The position numbers were made by a program, and so were the translations under genes. A stretch of DNA of 64,000 nucleotides from Margaritifera margaritifera. Lineage: Eukaryota > Mollusca > Bivalvia > Unionida > Margaritiferidae. Shown in pieces: positions 51,567-62,127 of this stretch. Numbering within the stretch: the stretch's first letter is position 1; the number at the start of each line of letters is the position of its first letter. The stretch spans positions 1,862,501-1,926,500 of the forward strand of contig JAQPZY010001675.1 of assembly GCA_029931535.1 (NCBI GenBank), given 5' to 3'. The notes under the pieces were generated by a model. That model saw nothing but the letters and a program-made list of their open reading frames with translations. It had not been told where the DNA came from and did not search any database.

Positions 51567-54500
51567 TTAATCAATGCAATCGTCCATTCTTGGGATTGGA
51601 AATGAATCAGTTTTTGTGACACTGTTGACTTTTCTATAGTCAGTACACATACGGAATGTATTATCTGGCTTGGGAACAAGAACACACGGTGAACTCCAGT
51701 TACTTTTACTTGGTTCTATGAAATCATTCTCCAGTAAATACTGAATTTCTTTCTTCAGATAGTTCTGTTTGAGAGGATTCATCCCATAAGGATGCTGTTT
51801 CACAGGCGCAGAATCTACAATGTCAACGTCATGATAAATTTTACTTGTTCGTGTTGGAACATCGGGAAACAAGTGCTCATAGTCATGTAATAGCTGTTTT
51901 AGTTCATTTCTTTCCTGTTGTTGTAGATGTGAAAGTTTCTGGTCTAGGTTGTTCAATATTTCTGAATTCCGAAGATTGGTTATACCAGAGTCACTATAGT
52001 CTGATCGTATTCCATCGTTGATATCTTCACTGTGTGGGACAGGTACAACTAAATTAACTGAATAATTAGCTGAGCTATCTCTGTCAAAATATTCCTTTAA
52101 CATATTTATATGACAAAGTTGTTTCTGTTTCCGTCTCCCAGGAGTGTTAATGATATAATTTAAGTCATTTACTTTCTTTTCAACGGTATAAGGACCATAA
52201 AATTTAGCCTGAAGAGGATTTTGAGTTATGGGCAAGAGAGCCAGAACTTTGTCACCAGGTTTAAAACTCCTTTCCTGTGAATTTCTGTCATACCTTAATT
52301 TCATTTTTGACTGGGGAGTGTGAAGATTAGTTCTTGCTACTTCACAGGCCTTTGACAACTTGTATTTGAAATCAGAAACATAATCAAGAAGATTAATCTT
52401 TGAATCTTCATTTGAAAGAAGTTTCTCTTTCAATAATTTCAATGGTCCACGGACAGTATGACCAAAAACTAGTTCAAAGGGACTAAAACCCAACGACTCT
52501 TGAACTGATTCCCTAACAGCAAACAACAACAAATGAACACCCTCATCCCAATCCTTTTCTGTATCAAAGCAATATGATCGAATCATATTCTTCAAAGTTT
52601 GATGAAATCTTTCCAAAGCACCTTGACTTTCAGGGTGATAGGCAGAAGATTTAAACTGTTGGATGCCTAATTCATGCATAACTTGTTGGAAAATTCCAGA
52701 CATAAAATTTGACCCTTGATTCGACTGGACAGATTTGGGAAGGCCAACAAGTGTAAAAAACTTCACCAAAGCTTTCACAATAGTTTTAGTTTTTATATTT
52801 CTCAGAGGAATTGCCTCTGGAAATCTTGTAGATGCACACATGATGGTCAACAAGTATTGGTTGCCTGACTTGGTTTTAGGTAAAGGACCAACACAGTCTA
52901 CCATTATTCTACTAAATGGTTCATCAAATGCAGGAATAGGTTGCACATGAGCCTTAGGTATTTTCTGATTGGGTTTTCCTACCATTTGACAAGTGTGACA
53001 AGATCTGCAGTATTTAGAAACATCACTTTTGAGTTTCGGCCAATAAAAATGATTCAAGATCTTGTGATAAGTCTTACGGACTCCTAAATGACCAGCCAAA
53101 GGAGTTTCATGGGCTAAATTAAGAATTTCCTGTCTATATGACTTAGGAACAACAATTTGATAGCTCACTGACCACTCGTCACCAGCGGGTACATCAGGTG
53201 GTCTCCATTTCCTCATAAGGACCCCATTTTTCACAAAGTAACACACTGGAACTTGTGTGGCTTCAGTTTCACTAATAGCCCTCTGAAACAAACAAGATAT
53301 CTCGGGATCTTGCTCCTGTTCAACGACAAGGGATTGTCGTTTGTCATCCTGATTAGAACAAAGAGAATGAGTTGCCAAAAGAGGATCACTGTGATCAATA
53401 CCATTTGATTGATCAATACCTGAGGAAAAAGTGACCTCATCAAAAGACTGACCAATACATGTGTCAGCTAAAGGAATAATATCCTGATCAACATCACTCT
53501 CAAGAGCTCTTTTTGCCATAGCTCTAGTAACTGCACAAGCAGGGTACAAATCAGGGATTTCAATTTCGACAGGATCAACTTTCTGATCCAAACACAGCTT
53601 GTCAGTTACAAGTGGATTAACCACAACCTTATCTCCAGCTAGGTCATTGCCTAGTAATAAATGAACACCCTCTATGGGTAAAGAAGTCACTGCCCCAACA
53701 GTCACAGGTCCAGAAACTAAGTCTGATGCCAAATTTACACAATGGAGAGGAACATTTACAAAGCCGCACTCTACTCCCTGAACAAGAACACTTTCACTTG
53801 AAGAAGACTCCTCAGACAAAGGCAAAGTACCTGATAATAAAAGACTCTGAGAAGCTCCAGTGTCCCTTAATATTTTAATTGGGATAGGTTTGGCAGAATC
53901 ACCAATAAGTGATATAGAACCTTCTGACATGAATGGTTCATAAGCCTCTAAAATAGAATCAGACTGGGGTTTGTTTGACCCAACAAATGTATTGCTTTCA
54001 ATACAAGACCGTGACCTTGACCTCGTAGAAATAAGAGCATTTGGAAAAGCTCTGTCTTTACTCTGTTGCTTATTTTTCAACTTGAAGCAATCAGAAATAA
54101 CGTGCTCTTTCGTTTTGCAATAAGTGCACGTAGGAAGAGATAAGGATTTCTGATCAGTCTTATCAGATGTTTGATTCCTAACAGTTGTGCTGTTGTGAAA
54201 TTTGGAAGTACTCGAATGACATTGAAATGGTTTCTTACCAGAAAACTGCTGAGAGGACGATTTATTACCAAATGAAATTTTGTGAGTCAAGGAATAATCA
54301 TCAGCCATACGAGCAGCATTTTCCAAAGTTTCCACATTCTGCTCGTCAAGATAGGTTTTAACATCACTATGGATACACCTCTTGAACTCTTCAATTAATA
54401 CGAGCTGTCGGAGGTTATCATAACCTTGATCAACTTTCTTGGCTGAGCACCACCTATCAAATAGTTGTTCTTTATCCCTTGCAAATTCGACATGAGTTTG

Positions 54501-55178
54501 TCCAGTTTCTTTTCTACAATTCCTAAACCTTTGTCGATATGCCTCTGGTACCAACTCATAAGCTTTCAAGATGTACTCCTTAACCACATCATAATCAGTG
54601 CTTTGTTGTACTGACAGTGAAGTGTAGACTTCACGAGCTTTGCCAATAAGTACACTTTGTAATAACAAAGTCCAATGCTCTCTGGGCCATTTCAAGTTTT
54701 CAGCTATTTTCTCGAAATGAAGAAAGTATTTATCTACTTCTTTTTCCTGAAAAGGGGGTACTAACCTAATATATCTAGTAACATCAAAACCTGAACTTGT
54801 GTTTAAAGGAGTGGAGTGTGCTCTGTTTGCCAGTTCTAATTCTCTTAATTTAAATTGCATTTCCCTTTCTTCTCTTTGCATCTGCATTTGTATTTGCCTC
54901 TCTTCCTTCTGCATTTGTATCTGCCTCTCTTCTTTCTCTCTCTCCATCTGCCTCTCTTCTTTCTCTCTCTCCATCTGTATCCGCCTATCTTCTTTCTCTC
55001 TCTCCATCTGTATCTGCCTCTCTTCTTTCTCTCTCTCTCTCTGAATCTGAAGCTTTGCCAACTCTAAATTCATCTGGTTCTTTAACTCTAATTCCCTTAA
55101 TTTCCTGTCAGAACCAGATACGGGCTTTCTCTTCAAACTTAAAGCACTATTTTCAAAAATTCCCTTTCCTACTAAATA
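51567..55178 (-). pseudogene. gag-pol: Gag (SCAN-like)-protease-integrase-RT N-terminal segment
   Basis: Long open segment (first Met at 55136, 1189 codons including readthrough of all domains before the stop). Residue numbers from that Met: Arg/Glu/Gln-rich coiled coil about 15-95; SCAN-like capsid helices about 115-285; zinc knuckle C337-C340-H345-C350; aspartic protease motif DTGA at 425-428; integrase HHCC zinc finger H676, H683, C713, C716; integrase core D747, N806, E842; GPY/F module from G981; then the first RT blocks (SPCVLVPK, TDYRKVN) before the TAA. N806 sits where the second catalytic Asp belongs (spacings 59 and 36 are right), so the integrase should be inactive. Integrase preceding RT separates this from ordinary gypsy elements. 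Confidence 0.92.
54888..55045 (-). repeat. In-frame tandem repeat encoding the Gag coiled coil
   Basis: About five to six units of 24-30 bp encode REKEERQIQM-type heptads. All units are multiples of three, so copy number can change without breaking the frame. Confidence 0.85.
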
Positions 55179-55334
55179 CTAAATTAAAATAATCTTTATT
55201 TCCTGTTTTGTCAATGATACTTTTGCCTCAGATAGACTGTATTTTCTGGCAAGCTCGAGCAACTCATCCTTTCTCATGCATTCTAACCCCTCCTGGGTAA
55301 GTTTTGAAATGAAATTCTGAACATTAGATGCCAT
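55179..55334 (-). pseudogene. Gag N-terminal segment ending at an in-frame TAG
   Basis: Starts at the first ATG after the primer site (55334-55332). It encodes 51 residues with a helical RKDELLELARKY block like the N-terminus of SCAN-like Gags, and ends at TAG (55179-55181). The same frame continues without shift into the long segment below, so the TAG is one interrupting codon. It could be a point mutation or, less likely, a suppressible stop. If unsuppressed, translation would have to restart at 55136 and the product would lack this domain. Confidence 0.7.
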
Positions 55335-55476
55335 TGTAAATGCTTGTTGGTTTCACACAAAAAAATTTCTCTATTTAAAAATCTTTGCCAAAGACAAAAA
55401 AAAAAATTCCAAGACAAAATCAATATGAATTTCAAAGATAACTTTAATATCTCTAATATGCTTTAAAGAAATTCAG
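55335..55476 (-). other. Retrotransposon leader between primer site and gag
   Basis: About 140 bp, A/T-rich, with no ATG-initiated frame of note. It would hold packaging or leader signals if the family has them; none can be identified by eye. Confidence 0.6.
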
Positions 55477-55494
55477 ATCCCGGACGAGCCCCCA
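55477..55494 (-). other. Primer binding site for tRNA-Pro
   Basis: TGGGGGCTCGTCCGGGAT on the minus strand, five bases after the end of the 5' LTR. These 18 bases are the complement of the 3' end of tRNA-Pro, the same primer site used by murine leukaemia-type retroviruses. Confidence 0.93.
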
Positions 55495-55499
55495 ATTTC

Positions 55500-56249
55500 T
55501 GTTACGACTCTATGGTCTAAGAAAAATGTAACAGAAAGAAAGTGAAACCAACAAATCAAGTAAAAATCAACAAGCAATTTATTACTAGATAATTAAAATG
55601 AAAAATCAAAAAGTCACTTACAGTAATGTGTTTTGAAATCCTAATAATCCAATAAGAATGATTGTTCTAATCACAAGTCATAAATATAGAATGTTCCGAA
55701 TTCACGGCTGTGTCCTTGAATGTTAAGATGTGCTAATGGTCTCCAAAGTCCTGATGTACTAGAAATCTTGATGTGCTGAAGTCAAAATGAAGTATTCCAA
55801 AATATCTGAATAAGTTCACTTAAATTCCAAAATCATCAATTAAAAATCCAAAATCCAAAAGTTTATGAGCACTGTTATAATCCAATGAATATTTAAAATA
55901 ATTCCTCTCTTAGAATTTGGAATGAATTTTCACAACTGTAATAGCTCTTTACAAGACTGATGGTAATGTCAAAACTGAATAAATGTCCACCAAACATGGT
56001 ATATATAAAGATTGGTCACATGACAGAATGTTCTAGAATATGAGTCATCTTAATGGAATTCTAACTGTAAACAAAATTCAACCTTGACCTTCAAATTGAG
56101 AAAACATATTGATCAAAACAACCTAATTCAAGGACACTAGTTAAACATGTTTTTCCTGATAACATTAAGATTTAAGCAAATATTAAAGTGAAGAAACATT
56201 TACAATTTCCTAAAATATTTATAATATTATATAAACATCATACATAACA
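55500..56249 (-). repeat. 5' LTR (right), 750 bp
   Basis: Partner of 49664-50413 with two substitutions. Drives transcription towards lower coordinates. Confidence 0.95.
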
Positions 56250-56253
56250 CTTC
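56250..56253. other. Target site duplication CTTC (right)
   Basis: Matches 49660-49663. Confidence 0.8.
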
Positions 56254-56429
56254 ACTAATGAACCATTACTCATTTAATCGTTCACTTTGTGGTTTGAAGC
56301 AACCGAAAATAAATAAATTCACATTACATCTTAATATAATCTTTTGACACAAAATATTATGTTGGAAGAAAATAACAGATAAAGATGACAGCCTTCGTTA
56401 TGAAATTTTAAGGTAAGTTACATCGAAGG

Positions 56430-56975
56430 CCCAGATTCCGCCCAGGAAGTGCTGTGCTTTGCAAGGTCTCTTCCAGGTTAGGACAATCGGGACCATTCGA
56501 TAGTCCCAAAAGGTCCAAATTGGTGTTAATAGGACACTTTGCTGTCTGGTCTATCTGCTGGCCTATTGGTTTGACCCTCAGAATCAGACCGAATATTTGG
56601 AATCTGCGCCCTTTTATACCAATTTGGAAGGATTGAGACCTTCTAAGTCTGAGAAAAAATTGACTTGCTGGTTTCTGTACCTTCAGAAAAGTTCTTATCT
56701 ATACATTCTAACGTGCCAAGTTCTTAGACTATAAAACCAAAATATGCATCAATTTTAAATATTAAAGGCCAAGAAGAAATGGTGGTAACGCTGAAGATCA
56801 AGGGGTAACTCTTCTAGAAGCATACAATACAAGAAGCAATCATGACAAATTCATGTAGAGCCTTACAGGCTTTAAATACTGTGTGATAAATTCTTCTGCA
56901 TAAGATAGGTTTCAAATTGTGCACTCTTCATTATATGATCGGGTTGCATTTCGAAAAAAAGAAAATCAGTATGAA
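56430..56975 (+). repeat. Partial third duplication unit (C)
   Basis: Collinear with 38110-38640. After subtracting the 6.6-kb retrotransposon its distance from that block (about 11.7 kb) is close to the A-B spacing (about 11.0 kb), suggesting a tandem array of 11-12 kb units. Similarity fades at the TAC-triplet tract at 56976. Confidence 0.7.
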
Positions 56976-57028
56976 ATACTACTACTACTACTGCTACTAC
57001 TACTACTACTTCTGCTACTACTACTATG
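56976..57028. repeat. (TAC)n triplet tract
   Basis: About 16 imperfect TAC triplets, the same triplet class as the large array at 18-20 kb. Confidence 0.9.
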
Positions 57029-57522
57029 TTATTATTAATAATAAATAAAAGAGTATTGAGAGTCTATATTTAAACTGAACGAACAGATTTAGATCAGTTT
57101 CAGGCCATTCTAATGATTAAAAAACCGATTCAAAATAGAGTTTATTTTTTAGCACTATTCCAAACCAGCAAAGCAAACTATTGCTAACTTACAATACGAA
57201 GCATATAGAAGGCATAAAACATTCTTAACTGATGAGAGAGATTCAGAATAGTCTTTTGAAGCATCAGGATCTCCAATTAATTTATATTTTTGGGCGATTC
57301 GAATTCGAACGATATCTTCAGTACCTTACCATGTTAACTGGTGATCCAGGAGTGGGAAAGCAAAATGGTCTTTAATCAGCTTAACTTTTTAAATAAATGA
57401 TGTCAGTTAGTATCTCTACAGGTATGATTCAGTGCGTGCGTATTTTTGTCTATCAAGAAATTATATAACTAACTGGTTCATTTCTATTGTCACAACTGTC
57501 TTATAAATTTATAAATTTCATA

Positions 57523-57525
<3 letters not shown>

Positions 57526-57582
<57 letters not shown>
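57526..57582. repeat. (AT)n microsatellite
   Basis: About 28 dinucleotides. Confidence 0.97.
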
Positions 57583-57584
<2 letters not shown>

Positions 57585-57723
57585 GAGAGATCAAATAGAA
57601 GTTGATTGATGTTTTGTACTTAAAAATGTAGATTTCGGAAGAGCTCTATATGGAAAATTTAACGACATTTTCTTTTAAAATAGAATTTATGACAAAATTG
57701 TTATACCCTTGCTAGATCTAGGA

Positions 57724-57787
<64 letters not shown>

Positions 57788-57910
57788 TTTTTTAAGATTG
57801 ATGCTTTGCGCTTGTCTTATAATTGCAGATTTAGGAAGAGCTGTCTGTGGACAATTTTACGACACTTCCTTTCAAAATGCAACGCATAAAAAAGCATCAT
57901 ACCATTGCGA
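57583..57910. repeat. Local direct duplication containing an (AT)n tract
   Basis: About 130 bp after the first (AT)n (57583-57715) resembles about 125 bp after the second (57787-57910). Shared words are ggaagagct and acgacattttcttt/acgacacttccttt. An (AT)n tract lies at 57726-57786. The microsatellite seems to have been duplicated with its flank. Confidence 0.75.
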
Positions 57911-59236
57911 GAGCAAAAAAGCAACCAAAAAACAAAAAGAAGCAATTAATATAAAGATAAGAGATTTCTAACCCCTTATAATGCGAACTTCACAAGGATA
58001 AAAAGTTTAGTCTGGTTAATTGTAACCTAATGCCACAATTGCTCTTAATCTTCGAACTTTGTGTCAATTGTTTAATCTTTCATCCTTTTCTAGTGAAACA
58101 ATTGCCTTATGAATTTGTCAGCATAATGCAAAGAAACGTGTGCAAAAAATGAGAGTTTGCGTGAAGGACGCTTCTATGTAATGATTGGTATAATATGTGA
58201 AATATTTTTTAAAATTATGTTAAAGTGTACATCGATCTGGTACTGCTTGGGTGGACCTCATGATGAAAACGTACTATAAAACGATGTAAAAAGAGTGTAA
58301 TTACACGGTGATTTTCTGCCTGGTAAAGGGTTGTTGTTATGCGAAATATTACTTGAAGGCCTTTTTAACATGACGTGATAATGAAAACTATAAGGTATAT
58401 GCCAGAAGACAACCAGAGTGTAATCAAGCATTACATGGATCACCTCTACGTGAGTAGCCATTGTAAACATTAATTATCATGCAGAATGTTAGTTCAGACT
58501 GAAGTAATCCTGACAACGACATGTTGGCCACTTTTCTTATTAAAGTTTTTTTGTTGCATTTTTTTACTCTTTACATTTGAACTTTTAGTCTTTTTAAAAT
58601 TAAAAATTAATTTTTAACAGGCGTTATTGGGCTAACATGCCGTAAACTAACCAACAAACCTACCCACCTACCTACGTACCTACTGTAACCGAACCAAACA
58701 AAATCAATTAAATAGTAAAAAAAGAATAGTCCTTTGTATGCTATCGAAGTAGAGGTACTAAAATGAGTTGATAAAAACCAGAGAATAACGTTGTTTTTTG
58801 TATTTTTTAAAATCATTGTTCTTAAAATCTGCTTAAGAAACTATTATCATTGTTCACCATAGAAGCCTGATTTTACTGGGTGAAACTCGCAGACTCTGAG
58901 TAACCTTGACAACCAGTAGTAGAAGCTAGTTCATACACCAATAATTACCTTAATTAGACACTACAGGTGAAGTCTCACATGAAAAGCATGCAGCATGCAG
59001 TCCGCTCATCTCATTCCTACATTCATGCACGTGTGCAATACGCAGTTAACCTGATAAGAGTAACCTATCACAATATACAGTGTATAGTCCTTAATGCGGA
59101 AAATTTTCCATTTAATAAACATAGGCGTTCATATTTCCAACTGTACTGGTCAGAAAGAACCTTCTAAGTAGACTAGGATGTAGCACAAATACTTACCCAT
59201 TTTAGTTAAGGATAAAATATGTCACAGTAATCTCCT
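57911..59236. other. Unassigned DNA
   Basis: No recognisable feature. The last ~60 bp lead into the 30-bp minisatellite. Confidence 0.5.
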
Positions 59237-60340
59237 ATGGTTGTAAGGGTGATGTAACTATGTCCTATGGTTGTAAGGGTGATGTAACTATGTCCTATGG
59301 TTGTAAGGGTGATGTAACTGTGTCCTATGGTTGTAAGGGTGATGTAACTGTGTCCTATGGTTGTAAGGGTGATGTAACTATGTCCTATGGTTGTAAGGGT
59401 GATGTAACTATGTCCTATGGTTGTAAGGGTGATGTAACTATGTCCTATGGTTGTAAGGGTGATGTAACTGTGTCCTATGGTTGTAAGGGTGATGTAACTG
59501 TGTCCTATGGTTGTAAGGGTGATGTAACTGTGTCCTATGGTTGTAAGGGTGATGTAACTGTGTCCTATGGTTGTAAGGGTGATGTAACTGTGTCCTATGG
59601 TTTGTAAGGGTGATGTAACTATGTCCTATGGTTGTAAGGGTGATGTAACTGTGTCCTATGGTTGTAAGGGTGATGTAACTATGTCCTATGGTTGTAAGGG
59701 TGATGTAACTGTGTCCTATGGTTGTAAGGGTGATGTAACTGTGTCCTATGGTTGTAAGGGTGATGTAACTATGTCCTATGGTTGTAAGGGTGATGTAACT
59801 ATGTCCTATGGTTGTAAGGGTGATGTAACTGTGTCCTGTGGTTGTAAGGGTGATGTAACTGTGTCCTATGGTTGTAAGGGTGATGTAACTATGTCCTATT
59901 GTTGTAAGGGTGATGTAACTGTGTCCTATGGTTGTAAGGGTGATGTAACTGTGTCCTATGGTTGTAAGGGTGATGTAACTATGTCCTATGGTTGTAAGGG
60001 TGATGTAACTGTGTCCTATGGTTGTAAGGGTGATGTAACTGTGTCATATGGTTGTAAGGGTGATGTAACTGTGTCCTATGGTTGTAAGGGTGACGTAACT
60101 ATGTCCTATGGTTGTAAGGGTGATGTAACTGTGTCCTATGGTTGTAAGGGTGATGTAACTATGTCCTATGGTTGTAAGGGTGATGTAACTATGTCCTATG
60201 GTTTGTAAGGGTGATGTAACTGTGTCCTATGGTTGTAAGGGTGATGTAACTGTGTCCTATGGTTGTAAGGGTGATGTAACTATGTGCTATGGTTGTAAGG
60301 GTGATGTAACTGTGTCCTATGGTTGTAAGGGTGATGTAAC
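59237..60340. repeat. 30-bp minisatellite, about 37 units
   Basis: The unit contains ggttgtaagggtgatgtaac and tatgtcctat. Nearly all variation is one A/G site (actatg or actgtg). Two units carry the same extra T (ggtttgtaagg, at about 59600 and 60201), which breaks the otherwise open 10-residue repeat frame. The array is homogeneous and therefore young or actively homogenised. Not a gene. Confidence 0.97.
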
Positions 60341-61300
60341 AACCGAGATGCATAAGACTATAAAGTTTCATGATTGGAACATAAAACACTTTAAATACAG
60401 AATTTCGAAAAAGTCACTGAACCATGAGATATAAGTCACAAACACCTGTTTTTGCAAAAAGGGATATGTAACTTATCAAGATCCATCCACTCATGAAATT
60501 TCATGATTCTAGGTAGGATAGTATGCATACAGCATGCCAAAACCACATGTGGTCATGAGCTTAACGCAAGAACTTAACCAAGCCTGTAAAAGATGAAATA
60601 TAGGTCACTATGAGCTTCTTTAGTTGTAAGACAAATGTAACTCAAGTCAGTGAAGCGTAACACATGGGCCATAATGACCTACTTCTGAAATGATGGAGCA
60701 GTGCTCATCAAGATGCAATTCCCTCATCAAGTATCATGGTTCCGGATAGGGTAGTATGTACAGTGCATGCAACATGCGGAACTTTCTCGGCTATTTATGG
60801 GAGACAAAAGTATGCCTAGGGTGTTTGTCGGCGCAGTAATTTACAGAAGATCATGCCATAAATTTCTCCGCATAAAAAGAAACCCAATCTATTCGGACCT
60901 CCTCGGCTATTTCTACAATAGTATTGACTGTATGATGCAACCGGAGCGTTCTCGGCTATTTCCGTGAGACAAATATATGCCTCGGGTGTATGTTGGCACA
61001 GTAATTTACAGAGAAAAAAAAATCATACATTTTCTTCGCCGGAAATTTCTCAGTGCATACAGTCATCTAGTTTGATGATTCTAGCATGAACAGAGCGTGA
61101 AAAATATACTTAAAACTCAAAATTTAACCAAATTCATTGAAGCGGGAAATATAGGTCACAGTGACCAATTTTTTGTAGTGATGGTGTAGTACTTATCAAG
61201 ATGCATCCCCTCACCATATTTTACACAACAGAAAAGCATGAGCTAACCACAAAAACCTCACAAAGAATGTACAACTAATGTACATTTATGCTCACGATTA
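60341..61300. repeat. Degenerate monomers of a dispersed repeat
   Basis: The words tatcaagatgcat, ccctcatcaagtatcatg or catgaaatttcatgattc, and atagtatg.a.acag.atgc recur around 60470, 60710 and 61195. Between them a ~70-bp block (ttctcggctatt ... cagtaatttacaga) occurs twice, at about 60784 and 60951. The 30-bp minisatellite unit resembles the gttgtaag.caaatgtaac word near 60627, so the array may derive from this repeat. Confidence 0.65.
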
Positions 61301-61885
61301 GCCTCCTTACTACCCTCCGCAGGGGATAGGTGTTATTAAAACCACTCCACGTTGTTGTCAACGGATGCCTTCATCTTCGTCAAATCCCAGATTGAATAAT
61401 AGTGAAAGCGTGAATTTATCATGCAGAAAAAAGTACAAATATCATAACAATGCAAACAATTATATATACAGCTCGATTGTGTTTTTACTTACAATTTTGT
61501 AGTAAATAATACTAGACGGAAGAATTATTTTCATGTTCTTTTTCTTAAAAAAAATTGAATAATATATCTCAGATGTAAATATTCCTCCCGCAACAACATT
61601 CCGAGTGCTACTGATTTGTTATTGGCATAGATATAAACATTTGTTAAAGGAAAGCCAATTTGTCGCTGCAAACAAGCCTTGATTATTACAGACGTGCCTT
61701 GATTTAAATAGCAAGAGCGAAATCAGGTGTCACTAGGCACAATCTTGCGTTGGAGCCAAACACTTAAATGATGCACTTTGTCTAGGCAGTCAAACATTTT
61801 ATGGCTTCTAATTTATTGTAAGGGTCTATGGAGAGTTAAATAACAAATCAGTCACACTCAGACTCACAGTTTGATTTCGAGGGCA
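61301..61885. other. Unassigned DNA
   Basis: No recognisable feature. Confidence 0.5.
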
Positions 61886-61904
61886 AATAATAATAATAAT
61901 AATA

Positions 61905-62123
61905 CCGTATATACTCGTGCATAAACCGGGTCCAAATGCAAATGCAAACAACATAGACCCTGATCTGCCGTCGCATAATGCGCCGGCAGATCAGGGTCTA
62001 TGTTGTTTGTTCTACTGATTAGTCCTTACAAACTGCATAGACCCAGATCTGCCGGCGCATTATGCAATGGCAGATATGTGTCTATGCAGTTTGTAGTTGG
62101 TATCGGGTTATACGCGAGTATAT

Positions 62124-62127
<4 letters not shown>
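61905..62127. mobile_element. Palindromic MITE, copy 2 (best preserved)
   Basis: The terminal inverted repeats are ccgtatatactcgtgcataa and its near-complement ending cgagtatatatgg, flanked by TA. Hairpin 1 has perfect 25-bp arms (61946-61970 and 61984-62008). Hairpin 2 spans 62027-62095 with two mismatches in about 27 bp. The arms of the two hairpins are related to each other. The element interrupts an AAT-triplet microsatellite present on both sides. Confidence 0.88.

Larger units (their letters stand above)
49664..56249 (-). mobile_element. Ty3/gypsy-type LTR retrotransposon of Gmr1-like organisation, 6586 bp
   Basis: A complete element on the minus strand: 750-bp LTRs with TGTTA...TAACA ends, a 4-bp target duplication, a tRNA-Pro primer site next to the right (5') LTR, a polypurine tract next to the left (3') LTR, and one long gag-pol frame between. 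The domain order is Gag (SCAN-like, zinc knuckle), aspartic protease, integrase, RT, RNase H. RT motifs and the integrase GPY/F module place it with Ty3/gypsy. Integrase before RT is the Ty1/copia-like order known within Ty3/gypsy for the Gmr1 group. The LTRs differ at only two positions, so insertion was recent. The copy is defective: stops at 55179 and 51567, a one-base shift at 50822-50828, and an integrase active-site change at 52719. No env frame is present. Confidence 0.93.

Noticed and set aside
49664..56249. Endogenous retrovirus with env
   Set aside because: The stretch between the RNase H stop and the polypurine tract is only about 130 bp and has no frame, so there is no room for env.
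59260..60434. Long frames with a 10-residue Gly/Cys/Lys/Asp repeat
   Set aside because: Product of a 30-bp minisatellite. Frame broken twice by the same T insertion, and there is no start context or domain.
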